Shown here piece after piece: positions 1 through 8,529 of a stretch of DNA of 43,464 nt. The position numbers and the translations under genes are program-made. The stretch comes from Shewanellaceae bacterium UBA2521. Its GTDB lineage: Bacteria; Pseudomonadota; Gammaproteobacteria; Enterobacterales; Shewanellaceae. The stretch's first letter is position 1. Each line of letters begins with the position of its first letter. A model generated the notes under the pieces. That model worked only from the letters and a program-made list of their open reading frames with translations, had not been told where the DNA came from and did not search any database. Where the stretch lies: assembly GCA_002341165.1 (NCBI GenBank), contig DDNL01000073.1, positions 1 through 43,464 on the forward strand, given 5' to 3'.

Positions 1-103
1 GAAACTTTTAAATCAAAGATTAATTTATCTAGGCATGTGTTAAATTATTTACATCGCTTTGCATAAATAGACGTTCTCTTTATTTATAGATCATCAGCTG
101 TTT

Positions 104-1110
104 TTATCTTTTATTTTCAAGAAGTATACCATCGTTCGAGACTGAATAGTCTCTTGATCCTTCTTTTGTAATCACCAGCCGATAATAACCAGTTTTATCG
201 AGGATATATGGCTCTGCATCTTTTTTAGGCTCATAAGAGCCTTTAATCCTTAAAGTATTATCATTCAAAGCCGCTTTAAGTTCTTTTTTGTTTTTATGGG
301 GCATGAGATATTATAATGAATCTTACCGTCACCACTCTCTCTCATAATCATCATATGTTGCAGGTTAAAAGATTTTTTAACTGTGCTCTCTTTTTCTTTT
401 TTATTGTGTTCAAAGAACTTTCTTTTTTCAAAAATTTATTCTTCATTTTTACACGTAATCTTTTCTGTTTTTTTATAAAAATACCCGCATTATCAAAAAC
501 TTTAAAGAAAACGTCTTGATACTTTATACCATCTTCAAGTGGCTGTGTTTTATCAGTTTTTTTGGATTCTAATAAAATGTTTTGAATTAGATGAGGAGTT
601 GTGACTTCATCAGATCTTTCAAGCGCTTTTAAGAAGATTTTGTCAAACTTCTTTTTTCCTGATTTGGGATATAACTCTAGAAATGCATTCATTAAAACAA
701 TAGAAAGAAATTTCTCGGTATGCTTCTTTCAAATTTTGAATCATCTACAACAACGAAAAAAATGGAACCGAGTTGTCAGAACAAAGTTTTTATTTCGAAG
801 ATAACAGCCTTCTTCTGTAGCCATGAGTGATTTGAGCTCTACTTTTTTACGTGCTTGATTCGTATCATCTGTGTTAGTAAGAGTGTCTTTTTCGAATGAG
901 TAAGGTTTTTTTATATATTTATCTGTATCTGAATCGGGACTAATATTTTGCGCTGTGGAAAAAGAAGATAGCCTTACCGCTTTTTACCATAAACAGAATT
1001 ATAAAAAGCGAATTGAGCTGACAGCGAGCCAGTTATATTTACAAGCGGGATAGTCTCATCACCTATGACACACTCTACTTTAATTTAAGCTTCATGCTTT
1101 GACTGAGCAT
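104..1110 (-). pseudogene. Decayed gene of unknown family (several frameshifts)
   Basis: No intact gene is present, but conceptual translation of the minus strand gives protein-like segments that follow each other in different frames. In order these are a start near 1110 or 1095 (MKLKLK), a segment containing VECVIGDETIPLVNITGSL to about 990, one containing STAQNISPDSDTDKY to about 740, one of 113 codons at 692-351 (NAFLELYPKSGKKKF), a short piece with RESGDGKIHYNIS near 340-305, and a last piece at 304-104 ending GILLENKR. At least four frame changes would be needed to join them. The 304-104 piece alone has an ATG but no Shine-Dalgarno sequence. I do not recognise the family. The composition is AT- and lysine-rich compared with the genes to the right, so it could be a transferred gene that has decayed. 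Two or three short expressed proteins are a less likely reading. Confidence 0.45.
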
Positions 1111-1296
1111 GGAATATTTCTTGTTCCTGATTTTTATACCTTATCTTACTTCCTTGACTTATATGTAATATTTGTCACCTGAAGAGTGAGCTATGTCCTT
1201 GGTTATTGTTCATATTTTCATGAACCTAATGCTTTCTATCAGTTAGTCCTATGTTGAAATAGGTGCCCTGTTGCTCATTGCTGTTCAGAATACAGG

Positions 1297-1644
1297 TTAG
1301 GCTTGAGCCTGAGTACGTGCCATAGATTTGAATTGCTCCAGAAGTAAGGTGAGCTCTTGCATACAGCGTAAAATGAGGTTGATTTGATCTTGATGCATTT
1401 CTTTTTCTAATTGACTTACTTTTTCAGCGAGTTCAAAAACATAAGGTTGAAATCTATCAGCTTGTGTAGAAAACAATGTAGGTTGATTTAAAATAGCTGA
1501 AAATTTACCATGCCCTTGTTGATGTAAGCCTTCTAGCTGTTGATCTGCGTCAATTGCACGCTGATACAGTAGTTTCAAGTGGGCTTGCAGTTTTGCTATA
1601 AGATCATGGTTTTTCACAGATTTGATTCCTTGTAGGCGATACAT
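1297..1644 (-). CDS. PriC-like primosomal replication protein
   Basis: This 115-residue, helical, leucine- and glutamine-rich protein has no membrane segment. The stretch from about residue 48 (KFSAILNQPTLF) through the spaced pattern of YVFEL, LEKEM and LTLLLEQF follows the PriC family pattern of F-x-x-x-LF, then an A/R pair, then regularly spaced Leu, with the terminal LxxQ..A+ region. PriC helps reload DnaB helicase at stalled forks independently of PriA-PriB. The protein is shorter than E. coli PriC (about 175 aa) and would lack most of the C-terminal helical part. The start is an ATG at 1644. It lies downstream of the MBL-fold gene on the same strand with a 66-base gap. The family call rests on pattern similarity only. 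The alternative is an unrelated coiled-coil protein. Confidence 0.5.
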   Translation of the reverse strand: MYRLQGIKSVKNHDLIAKLQAHLKLLYQRAIDADQQLEGLHQQGHGKFSAILNQPTLFSTQADRFQPYVFELAEKVSQLEKEMHQDQINLILRCMQELTLLLEQFKSMARTQAQA

Positions 1645-1710
1645 TAAGTGTCAAGTTCGCATTATACTGTAAAACCCGATCCCCTTGCACTAGAAAATAC
1701 CCAATTGTGA

Positions 1711-2511
1711 CTAAACACCATTACTTAAGTTATATCGCACTGCGATAGACATAAGCTTTGGAGGGGCTAAAGTTAAATCCCGCTGCTGGCGAAAATCAAT
1801 AAAGTCACTTTTATTGGCGTATTGGAGATGAATATTTTGCTTTTGCTCTGCAATGGTGCTCTCCCAAGCAAAATGCTTACGGATAGGGCTTTTATAGTCA
1901 TGACCGCTGTAGACTTTAGTTTCACCAGAGAGATTAAGTAGCTTCTGAATTGAGTCATATAAAGTGGCAGCATTACCACCTAAAAAATCGGTTCTGGCAC
2001 AGCCAAAGTCAGGCATAAGAAGGGTATCTCCTACAAAAATATGCTGCCCTACATGATAGCTCACACAAACAGGTGTGTGTCCTGCGCAAGGGATCACACG
2101 GATTTGATGTTCACCTAACTTTAAAATTGATTTTTCAGTAAGCAAACAATCAAATTGGCGGCCATCACAGAAGAACTCGGCATCTGGATAGAGAGGTTGG
2201 AAAAGTCGCTGTGCAAGGCAGATATTTTCACCTATCGCTATAGTACCAGAGCAGTGCTGCTTTAACACTGAAGCCCCTGTGAGATGATCGGCATGGATGT
2301 GCGTTTCCAGAATCCATTTGAGTTGGATTTGATGCTGGTTTACTTCATTGATAATAGGGGTAATAGCTTGTATAGAAGTAGTTTGTGAATCCAGATCAAA
2401 GCTCAACACGGGATCAATGACAGCTCCTTGTTTTGATGCTTCATCCCAAATAAGATAAGACACGCTATGGGTCATTTCATCGAAAAATGAGCGTACTTGC
2501 AACATCGACAT
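1711..2511 (-). CDS. MBL-fold hydrolase, persulfide dioxygenase (ETHE1)-like
   Basis: The 266-aa cytoplasmic protein has the metallo-beta-lactamase fold. It shows the metal motif THIHADHLTGA, the later histidine in CAGHTPV, the bridging aspartate in FVGDTLLMPDFG, the arginine of CARTDF and the final histidine in SGHDY. The ARTDF and GHDY signatures are typical of the ETHE1/Blh persulfide dioxygenase group rather than glyoxalase II. The expected reaction is iron-dependent oxidation of glutathione persulfide to sulfite plus glutathione. The ATG at 2511 is preceded by AAGGAG with 9-base spacing. It follows the SufE/CsdE-like gene by 67 bases, so it may share that transcript, which would put persulfide-making and persulfide-removing enzymes together. 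The substrate is inferred from family; a related thiolesterase activity is possible. Confidence 0.8.
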   Translation of the reverse strand: MSMLQVRSFFDEMTHSVSYLIWDEASKQGAVIDPVLSFDLDSQTTSIQAITPIINEVNQHQIQLKWILETHIHADHLTGASVLKQHCSGTIAIGENICLAQRLFQPLYPDAEFFCDGRQFDCLLTEKSILKLGEHQIRVIPCAGHTPVCVSYHVGQHIFVGDTLLMPDFGCARTDFLGGNAATLYDSIQKLLNLSGETKVYSGHDYKSPIRKHFAWESTIAEQKQNIHLQYANKSDFIDFRQQRDLTLAPPKLMSIAVRYNLSNGV

Positions 2512-2578
2512 AAAAAAGGTCTCCTTGACACAAAATGCTAAATCCTTGCATGAATCATGCGCTTTTGATGTAAAAAAA

Positions 2579-3007
2579 TCAAATTACTTGTTTAATTTGA
2601 GAGATTAAACTCATTAGGCCGTTTCCTCTTGATACGCTAAGGTACCCTAATAAGCCGAACTCTTCCAAATTCTTTTTGAAGTCAATAGTTTTGAGCTCAG
2701 CGCTTTTTTTATTATGACAAAGGCTTAGTAAAATCACCAAAAGACCCTTCATAATACGTGCTTCACTATCAGCCAAAAAAAGGTGACGACCATCAATTTC
2801 TTGATGAGCGAGCCAAGTTCGGCTCTCACATCCTTTAATTGCGTAGAGCTCTATTTTTAATATTATAGGATAATCAGGTAATTGACGACCAAGTTGCATG
2901 AGAAGTCTGTATTTTTCTTGCCATGTATGTACTGTAGTGAACTGAGTATGTAGTTCAGAAAAGAGAGGCGCCTGCCAATGAAAAGCCTCTATATTATTCA
3001 AGCTCAT
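2579..3007 (-). CDS. sufE: SufE/CsdE family sulfur acceptor
   Basis: This 142-aa protein accepts persulfide sulfur from a cysteine desulfurase and passes it on. The acceptor cysteine is Cys60 in the motif KGCESRTWL. WQEKYRLLMQLGRQLP upstream and the SEARIMKGLL and SVSRGNGL blocks downstream are family landmarks. By eye the sequence is closer to E. coli CsdE (GCENRVWL, SEGRIVRGLL) than to SufE (GCQSQVWI). Its first codons overlap the end of the desulfurase gene by 14 bases, so the two are translationally coupled. No sufA, B, C or D is nearby, which also favours a Csd-type pair. The symbol given is the family name; csdE may be the better name. Confidence 0.88.
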   Translation of the reverse strand: MSLNNIEAFHWQAPLFSELHTQFTTVHTWQEKYRLLMQLGRQLPDYPIILKIELYAIKGCESRTWLAHQEIDGRHLFLADSEARIMKGLLVILLSLCHNKKSAELKTIDFKKNLEEFGLLGYLSVSRGNGLMSLISQIKQVI

Positions 3008-4208
3008 CTAAAAATACCTTGACTTGTTGGATGATCTCAATCGTTTTCTGCATATCTTCTGGTTGCGTGTATAAGCCTATAGACAGGCGACAGCAGCCCT
3101 CGATACCTAAACTTTGTAACAGAGGCATAGCACAGTGATGACCGCTGCGCATGAGTATTCCATGCTGATCGAGTAAGGCCGTGACATCATAATGATGATG
3201 TCCAGTGAGGTTGAATGCGATCACACCCACAGGATGATCGGACGCCCCATAAAGCTCAATGCCTTCTATTTCAGATAAAGCTTGGCGCATGGTGCGTATG
3301 AGGTTTTGTTCTTGCGCGAAGAGCTGCGCTCTATCTTTTTGCATTAACCAAGATAGAGCTGCATTGAAAGCGATCACTTCGGCTATAGGAGGCGTTCCTG
3401 CTTCAAGGCGATGAGGTAAATCTTGATAGCGGCTGGATTCATACGAGACTTGAACCACCATTTCACCGCCTGTTAGAAGGGGCTCTAATCGCTCAAGTGC
3501 ATCTTGCTTGCCTGTAAGCACGCCCACGCCAGAAGGGCCATACATTTTATGACTGGAAAAAACGTAGTAGTCACAGTTGATGGCACTGATATCCACAGAA
3601 AAATGCCCGACAGCTTGTGCGCCATCGACCAAAACCCAGGCTCCATACTGGTGTGCAAGTTGAGTCAGCTTGCAGACATCATTGCAACTTCCTAATACAT
3701 TTGAGACATGTGATAAAGCAACTATTTTAGGCTTATGTTGTAGTAGCCTTTCAAAGGCTGCGATATCAATGCACCCTTGTGTATCGAGAGGAATCGTTTT
3801 GAGTTGAAGCTCTGCTTCACGCGCAAGAACCTGCCAAGGTACTAAATTGGCATGATGTGCAGTTTGGTCGACCAAAATCAGATCATTTGGCTGAACTTGC
3901 TTGAGTAAGCCTTTGGCAACCATATTGATAGATTCTGTTGTACCATGCGTGAAGATGACTTGTTCAGGCTTGGGTACATTAAGAAATCGCATCAGTTGGT
4001 GACGTGTTGCTTCATAAGCTGAAGTTGCACGTTCAGAGAGCTGATGTGCACCACGATGCACATTGGCATAATCATTTTGATAGGTATGCATGAGCGCATC
4101 CAAAACAACCTGCGGTTTTTGTGTTGTGGCTGCACTGTCGAGATAAACTAAGTCAGGATGACGAGCTATAAAGGGGAATTCTGTAGCAAGAGTATGAGGC
4201 TGAGACAT
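2994..4208 (-). CDS. sufS: Cysteine desulfurase, SufS/CsdA family (class II)
   Basis: This 404-aa PLP enzyme removes sulfur from cysteine to give alanine and an enzyme-bound persulfide. Visible features are the N-terminal DSAATTQKP, the HHANLVPW block, VDGAQAVGH, the PLP lysine Lys221 in SSHKMYGPSG, and the catalytic cysteine Cys359 in SGHHCAMPL. The short loop around the cysteine and the length are those of group II (SufS/CsdA) rather than IscS. It lies 11 bases after trpS and overlaps the SufE/CsdE-like gene, which supplies its acceptor. The C-terminal region (GVIAFNL, GHHCAMPL) resembles SufS, while the partner resembles CsdE, so I leave the SufS-versus-CsdA choice open. Confidence 0.92.
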   Translation of the reverse strand: MSQPHTLATEFPFIARHPDLVYLDSAATTQKPQVVLDALMHTYQNDYANVHRGAHQLSERATSAYEATRHQLMRFLNVPKPEQVIFTHGTTESINMVAKGLLKQVQPNDLILVDQTAHHANLVPWQVLAREAELQLKTIPLDTQGCIDIAAFERLLQHKPKIVALSHVSNVLGSCNDVCKLTQLAHQYGAWVLVDGAQAVGHFSVDISAINCDYYVFSSHKMYGPSGVGVLTGKQDALERLEPLLTGGEMVVQVSYESSRYQDLPHRLEAGTPPIAEVIAFNAALSWLMQKDRAQLFAQEQNLIRTMRQALSEIEGIELYGASDHPVGVIAFNLTGHHHYDVTALLDQHGILMRSGHHCAMPLLQSLGIEGCCRLSIGLYTQPEDMQKTIEIIQQVKVFLDELE

Positions 4209-4219
4209 AGTGATATAAC

Positions 4220-5215
4220 CTAACTTAATCCTATAGCTCGGTATACGGCACTTAAGGTTGCTTCTGCTCGAGCTGATGCTTTTGCAGCACCTTGTTGCAT
4301 GACATCATTTAAATAAGCCTGATCTTCACGCAACTGAGCATATTTTTGTTGAATAGGCTCCAATAATGCAACAACAGACTCCGCTGTGGCTTTTTTCAAA
4401 TGACCGTACATTTTATCAGCATAATCTTGTTCTATTTGTGCTAGAGATAGACCGCTGGTTGCTGAAAGCAAGCTCATGAGATTGGAAACGCCTGCTTTGT
4501 GTTCAACATCAAAGCGTATCACAGGTGGTTCATCAGAGTCGGTCACAGCACGCTTAATTTTTTTTGTGATCGCTTTTGGATCTTCAAGCAGACCTATACG
4601 GTTGTTGGCATTGTCATCAGATTTTGACATTTTCTTTGTTGGGTCTTGTAAAGACATCACGCGCGCGCCTGTTTGTGGAATAAAAGGCTCAGGAATCGTG
4701 AATATATCGCCATAGAGATTATTGAAGCGGTTCGCGATATCACGGGCAAGCTCTAAGTGTTGTTTTTGATCTTGTCCAACAGGAACTTGGTGCGTTTGAT
4801 ATAACAGAATATCGGCAGCCATTAAGCTTGGATAGCTAAATAATCCAGCATTAATATTGTGCGCATGCTGCTGTGATTTATCCTTAAATTGAGTCATACG
4901 ACTTAGCTCACCCATTTGGGTATAGCAGTTGAGCACCCAAGCAAGTTGTGTGTGCTGCGGCACTTGTGATTGTAAGAATATTGTACTTTTGTTGGGATCA
5001 ATACCACAAGCGAGATAAAGCGCGAGCGTATCGAGACTGGCTTCCCTTAATTGCTTGGGATCTTGACGTACGGTGATACTATGTAAGTCCACCACGCAGT
5101 AAAAACAGTCGTGGCTCTCTTGCATGTCGACCCATTGGCGTAGTGCACCGATGTAATTGCCAAGAGTTAAGCCTCCTGATGGTTGGGCACCACTGAATAC
5201 GATGGGTTTAGTCAT
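4220..5215 (-). CDS. trpS: Tryptophanyl-tRNA synthetase
   Basis: This class I aminoacyl-tRNA synthetase charges tRNA-Trp in the cytoplasm. The protein is 331 aa from the chosen start, normal for TrpS. It begins MTKPIVFSGAQPSG, has the HIGH-type motif as TLGNYIG, the tryptophan-pocket region with QVPVGQDQKQHLE, and the KMSKS motif intact (KKMSKSDDN). The ATG at 5215 is preferred over an in-frame ATG at 5233 because GAGGAAG lies 9 bases upstream of it and family members begin here. It sits between rpe (43-base gap) and the cysteine desulfurase gene (11-base gap), all on the minus strand and probably co-transcribed. The rpe-trpS linkage is common in gammaproteobacteria, usually with gph between them; gph is absent here. 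Confidence 0.96.
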   Translation of the reverse strand: MTKPIVFSGAQPSGGLTLGNYIGALRQWVDMQESHDCFYCVVDLHSITVRQDPKQLREASLDTLALYLACGIDPNKSTIFLQSQVPQHTQLAWVLNCYTQMGELSRMTQFKDKSQQHAHNINAGLFSYPSLMAADILLYQTHQVPVGQDQKQHLELARDIANRFNNLYGDIFTIPEPFIPQTGARVMSLQDPTKKMSKSDDNANNRIGLLEDPKAITKKIKRAVTDSDEPPVIRFDVEHKAGVSNLMSLLSATSGLSLAQIEQDYADKMYGHLKKATAESVVALLEPIQQKYAQLREDQAYLNDVMQQGAAKASARAEATLSAVYRAIGLS

Positions 5216-5258
5216 GATGTCATTCTTCCTCATTCATCTTTTTAGGTTGGTTATTTTA

Positions 5259-5939
5259 TCATGAATTTGGTGAAACACGAGCTAAAGCATCACGTAATTG
5301 TGTGATTGCTTGCTGATAATTGCTTTGTTTGAAAATAGCAGAGCCTGCAACGAAGATGTCAGCACCTGCTTGTGCTATATCAGCTATGTTTTCAGCGGTT
5401 ACGCCACCATCAACTTGCAAAAGAATAGAGTGATCACTTCCATCGATGCGTTCACGTACTTGGCGTATTTTAGACAAGGTACTTGAGATAAATTTTTGGC
5501 CACCAAAACCTGGGTTGACCGACATCAGCAAAATCACATCAAGTTTGTCCATCACATGATCTAAATGATGCAGAGGTGTTGCAGGGTTGAGCACTAAGCC
5601 TGCTTTACAACCTTGCTCTTTAATTAAAGATAAACAGCGATCGACATGATCAGTTGCCTCTGGATGAAAGGTGATCATACTCGCACCTGCTTGACCAAAA
5701 TCTTCAATTAAGCGTTCAACGGGACTGGCCATCAAATGCACATCAATAGGGACTTGAATACCATAATTGCGCAAGGCTTGGCAGATCATAGGGCCGCAGG
5801 TCAAGTTGGGGACATAGTGGTTATCCATGACATCAAAGTGAATGAGGTCAGCTCCTGCTTCGACGACTTGTTCAACCTCTTGGCCGAGCTTTGCAAAGTC
5901 AGCAGATAAGATAGATGGGGCAATTAAAAAAGTTCTCAT
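5259..5939 (-). CDS. rpe: Ribulose-phosphate 3-epimerase
   Basis: This enzyme interconverts ribulose-5-phosphate and xylulose-5-phosphate in the pentose phosphate pathway. The 226-aa protein is a TIM barrel with the usual landmarks: IAPSILSADF at the N-terminus, the metal-binding HFDVMDNHYVPNLT, the MSVNPGFGGQKF loop, and VDGGVTAENI near the C-terminus. The reading frame is open to 6023, but the ATG at 5939 matches the family N-terminus and has AAGGT 11 bases upstream, so the extra 28 codons are not included. It is the first gene of the rpe-trpS-desulfurase run. The divergent DUF2970 gene begins about 107 bases away, so the interval 5940-6046 should hold promoters for both. Confidence 0.96.
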   Translation of the reverse strand: MRTFLIAPSILSADFAKLGQEVEQVVEAGADLIHFDVMDNHYVPNLTCGPMICQALRNYGIQVPIDVHLMASPVERLIEDFGQAGASMITFHPEATDHVDRCLSLIKEQGCKAGLVLNPATPLHHLDHVMDKLDVILLMSVNPGFGGQKFISSTLSKIRQVRERIDGSDHSILLQVDGGVTAENIADIAQAGADIFVAGSAIFKQSNYQQAITQLRDALARVSPNS

Positions 5940-6046
5940 ACAGTATTTTACCTTGAGTGTATATTCATCTATATTTTTACAATGATTGTTTTTTATTTTA
6001 TTCAATAAACAGTATTTAATCACCTTTTTAAAGCACAGAGGTCATT

Positions 6047-6295
6047 ATGAGCCAAACCACACCCACTTCTGATTCGGCTAAGTCCGCTGATAAAGGTATC
6101 ACTTTTTCTGATTTAACACATGCTATGAAAAGTGTTTGCGCTGCTTTTTTTGGAGTACAGTCAGAAGCAAATAGACAACAAGACTTTGAAGAGCTAGAGC
6201 AGCCTTTCACTTATGTGATTGCTGCTGTGATTTTAGCTTCAGTCTTTATCTCTTGTTTATTCATTGTGATTTTATGGATCACTCATCAGTACTAA
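6047..6295 (+). CDS. DUF2970 small inner-membrane protein
   Basis: This 82-aa protein has a polar N-terminal half and one strongly hydrophobic segment at about residues 53-76 (TYVIAAVILASVFISCLFIV), so it should be a single-pass membrane protein. The order of features (AFFGVQSEANRQQDFE, then a proline, then the membrane helix) is that of DUF2970 (PF11174). Family function is unknown. The start has AGAGG shortly upstream of the ATG. It lies between dam and rpe, convergent with dam (8 bases between stop codons) and divergent from rpe. My recollection is that alteromonads such as Shewanella have a DUF2970 gene in the same place. Confidence 0.8.
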   Translation: MSQTTPTSDSAKSADKGITFSDLTHAMKSVCAAFFGVQSEANRQQDFEELEQPFTYVIAAVILASVFISCLFIVILWITHQY

Positions 6296-6303
6296 GTTAT
6301 TTT

Positions 6304-7119
6304 TCACGCTTGGTATAAAGCAAAGAGCTCTGCAACTTTTTTTCGACTTCGGCCATTTTGGCTGATGTTTCGTTGTACTTGAATCGAGCTTAATTTGGCT
6401 CCACGATAGAGCTCTCTCATCAGTTCAATATCATGATTACTCACCAGTACAGAGACCTTTTTTTCTTGAGCGCAGATGCGGGCTGTTCGAGCTAACAGGG
6501 CTTGATCATCTAAATCAAAAGTATTGTGAGCGTAACTGGTAAAGTTAGCACTTTGCGAAAGTGGCGCATAAGGTGGATCGCAATAGACAACGTCTGTCGG
6601 TCGAACTTGTTTAAATGCTTCTTTATAGTCTATGCAACGAAATTCTGCTTTTTGCGATTTTTCCGAAAAGTACCATAACTCTTTCTCTGGAAAATAAGGT
6701 TTTTTATATGAACCAAAAGGCACATTAAACCCACCTGATTGATTATAACGACACAAGCCATTATAGCCAAAACGATTGAAGTACAAAAAGTATAGTGAAC
6801 GCTCGAAAGGGTCTTTACATTGATTAAAGTGTTCTCGGTGACGATAGTAAGTTTGCTTGTGATTATTAGCGTCAACAAAAAAGCGACGAGCTCGTGCAAT
6901 ATATTCGTCAGGATTTTTTTGCAATATTTGATATAAATGAATTAAATCAGGGTTGATATCACATAAGAGATATTGCTCAAAATGAGTATTCAAAAAAACG
7001 GATCCTGCTCCAACAAAAGGTTCAACCAGCCTTTTGGCATGAGGTAAGTGGCTTGAGATTGCATCGACGAGTTTATATTTACCGCCAGCCCACTTAAGAA
7101 AAGCACGATGTTTATTCAC
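6304..7119 (-). CDS. dam: DNA adenine methylase (GATC-specific)
   Basis: Dam transfers a methyl group from S-adenosylmethionine to the adenine N6 of GATC, which marks strands for mismatch repair and times replication. The 271-aa protein starts MNKHRAFLKWAGGKYKLVDA, with the SAM-binding KWAGGKY and FVGAGSVF motifs and the catalytic DPPY motif in VYCDPPYAPLS. GYNGLCRYN and FNVPFG, both well conserved in E. coli Dam, are also present. It follows damX on the same strand, as in many gammaproteobacteria. Its linkage to replication and repair genes and its close match to E. coli Dam suggest a housekeeping enzyme rather than an orphan phage or restriction-modification methylase. Confidence 0.96.
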   Translation of the reverse strand: MNKHRAFLKWAGGKYKLVDAISSHLPHAKRLVEPFVGAGSVFLNTHFEQYLLCDINPDLIHLYQILQKNPDEYIARARRFFVDANNHKQTYYRHREHFNQCKDPFERSLYFLYFNRFGYNGLCRYNQSGGFNVPFGSYKKPYFPEKELWYFSEKSQKAEFRCIDYKEAFKQVRPTDVVYCDPPYAPLSQSANFTSYAHNTFDLDDQALLARTARICAQEKKVSVLVSNHDIELMRELYRGAKLSSIQVQRNISQNGRSRKKVAELFALYQA

Positions 7120-7173
7120 AAATAACGAAGCTCTATACGTTTGAATGAATGCATTATTGTAACTGCTTTCACA

Positions 7174-8487
7174 TTAAATAGCATCGTTTAAAATTAATCT
7201 TTGCATGCTCTTTGTTGGAATATTCTTCCAAGAGCGAATCCAGACCTCAGATTCAAGGTTAAATTGCTCTGTTATTTGTTGTGCGGCTTCGCGACTGGGG
7301 AATTGTCCAAGTAATAAAATGAAACCTTGAGCTCTTTTGAAAAGAAATAATTTTTGTCTACTGTATGTTTGTTGCCAGACCTTTGTTAAGGATGCAATGT
7401 TTTTTACAGCAGCAAGCTGAATGGTATAACCTGACTTAGGTATACTTGCCGTACCTTGTTGCAGAGAAAATAAACTTTCTGTTAACTTTGCATTTTCTTC
7501 TGTGTGCGCTTGAGCAGGTTGCGCGTCTATTGTATTGACTGAAGCAGTTTCTATGACTATGTGCGGTGTGGGTTTTGGTTCTTCGACAGAAATATCAATA
7601 TCTTCTATAGGTAGAGTCACTTCTTGTTTGGTTTGTGCAGTTTTTGAGGGGAGGATTTCAGGATCTAATATTTCATTCGTTTTTTCATCATGCTGTTCTA
7701 AATAGGTTGTCATATTGATTTTTGGATCTAAAAAAAGAAATCCAGCTGCAATGAGTAAAGCAAGTACAATAATAATCGAGCTCACCAATTTGAGCATGAA
7801 GGTATTATGTTTGTGTTCAAGAGATTCGGGGTGATGTAAGGCTTGTTGTACAAGACCTACGATTTCATCGGGCTTGCCTGATTGGCGTGCTAAAAAACTT
7901 TGAATTAGATCTAAAGACAGAGCTGGTTTGGGCTCTGTGCGTTCTACGAGGCGACAATAGAGCTCTTGCCTTTCTTTTAGATTAAGCGGCTGCATATTGA
8001 AAGGCAACATCATGGCATGATACTTTTTGGGGATTAAGCGTTTGAAAGAGAGTAAACTTTCATTTTTGACGATCAAAATAATACGCAGACGTATACCGTG
8101 GGCTTGTAGATGAGAAAGAAGAAGTAATTCATCCATGACCTCTTGAGGTAGATAGTCAGCGTCATCTAAAACCAATAGCATGGAATGTGTATGACCATTT
8201 GCGAGACGTACAATGGTATCTGAGATAGCATCTTCGTTGTTGTAAAGCGGATTAGTAAAAAATTGAGGTACAATTTTTTGACGAATTTCTGCTAGAGTTG
8301 TTTGTTGGGGGCAGGCAACGAAAGCTTGATTATAGGTATCGAGTTGTTCAAAAAGTGAAAGCGCAACGGTGCTGCGACCCGAACCTTGGTCTCCAGATAA
8401 AATGACGACACCATCGCCATAATTTAGGTTATGGACAAGTCGTGCTAACATATCATCTTGTGAAGCGAGGAGCGTGTGCTGTTTCAT
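7174..8487 (-). CDS. damX: DamX-like cell-division protein (AAA ATPase + SPOR)
   Basis: The protein of about 437 aa has three parts. The N-terminal cytoplasmic ATPase-like region carries a Walker A motif (GDQGSGRST) near residue 31 and a Walker B motif (MLLVLDDAD). One membrane helix lies near residues 235-256 (LVSSIIIVLALLIAAGFLFL). An acidic linker is followed by a C-terminal SPOR domain (SGYTIQLAAVKN to about 65 residues later). SPOR domains bind denuded septal peptidoglycan, and DamX localises to the division site. The frame is open to a TTG at 8517, but the ATG at 8487 matches the expected start; neither has a strong ribosome site. It sits in the classic aroK-aroB-damX-dam order, 42 bases after aroB. 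Confidence 0.88.
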   Translation of the reverse strand: MKQHTLLASQDDMLARLVHNLNYGDGVVILSGDQGSGRSTVALSLFEQLDTYNQAFVACPQQTTLAEIRQKIVPQFFTNPLYNNEDAISDTIVRLANGHTHSMLLVLDDADYLPQEVMDELLLLSHLQAHGIRLRIILIVKNESLLSFKRLIPKKYHAMMLPFNMQPLNLKERQELYCRLVERTEPKPALSLDLIQSFLARQSGKPDEIVGLVQQALHHPESLEHKHNTFMLKLVSSIIIVLALLIAAGFLFLDPKINMTTYLEQHDEKTNEILDPEILPSKTAQTKQEVTLPIEDIDISVEEPKPTPHIVIETASVNTIDAQPAQAHTEENAKLTESLFSLQQGTASIPKSGYTIQLAAVKNIASLTKVWQQTYSRQKLFLFKRAQGFILLLGQFPSREAAQQITEQFNLESEVWIRSWKNIPTKSMQRLILNDAI

Positions 8488-8529
8488 TCTGATATACTCG
8501 GCAAAAAGCTCACACAAATCACAATGTAT

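Noticed and set aside
351..804. Two short frames (351-519 and 601-804, plus strand) as separate genes
   Set aside because: They lie opposite the better minus-strand segments of the decayed gene and have low-complexity Phe/Leu-rich products.
6304..7119. Dam as part of a restriction-modification or phage system
   Set aside because: It matches housekeeping Dam closely and lies in the conserved aroK-aroB-damX-dam order, with no endonuclease gene nearby.
8488..8517. Extended damX start at a TTG
   Set aside because: The extra ten residues have no ribosome site and are not typical; the ATG at 8487 is simpler.
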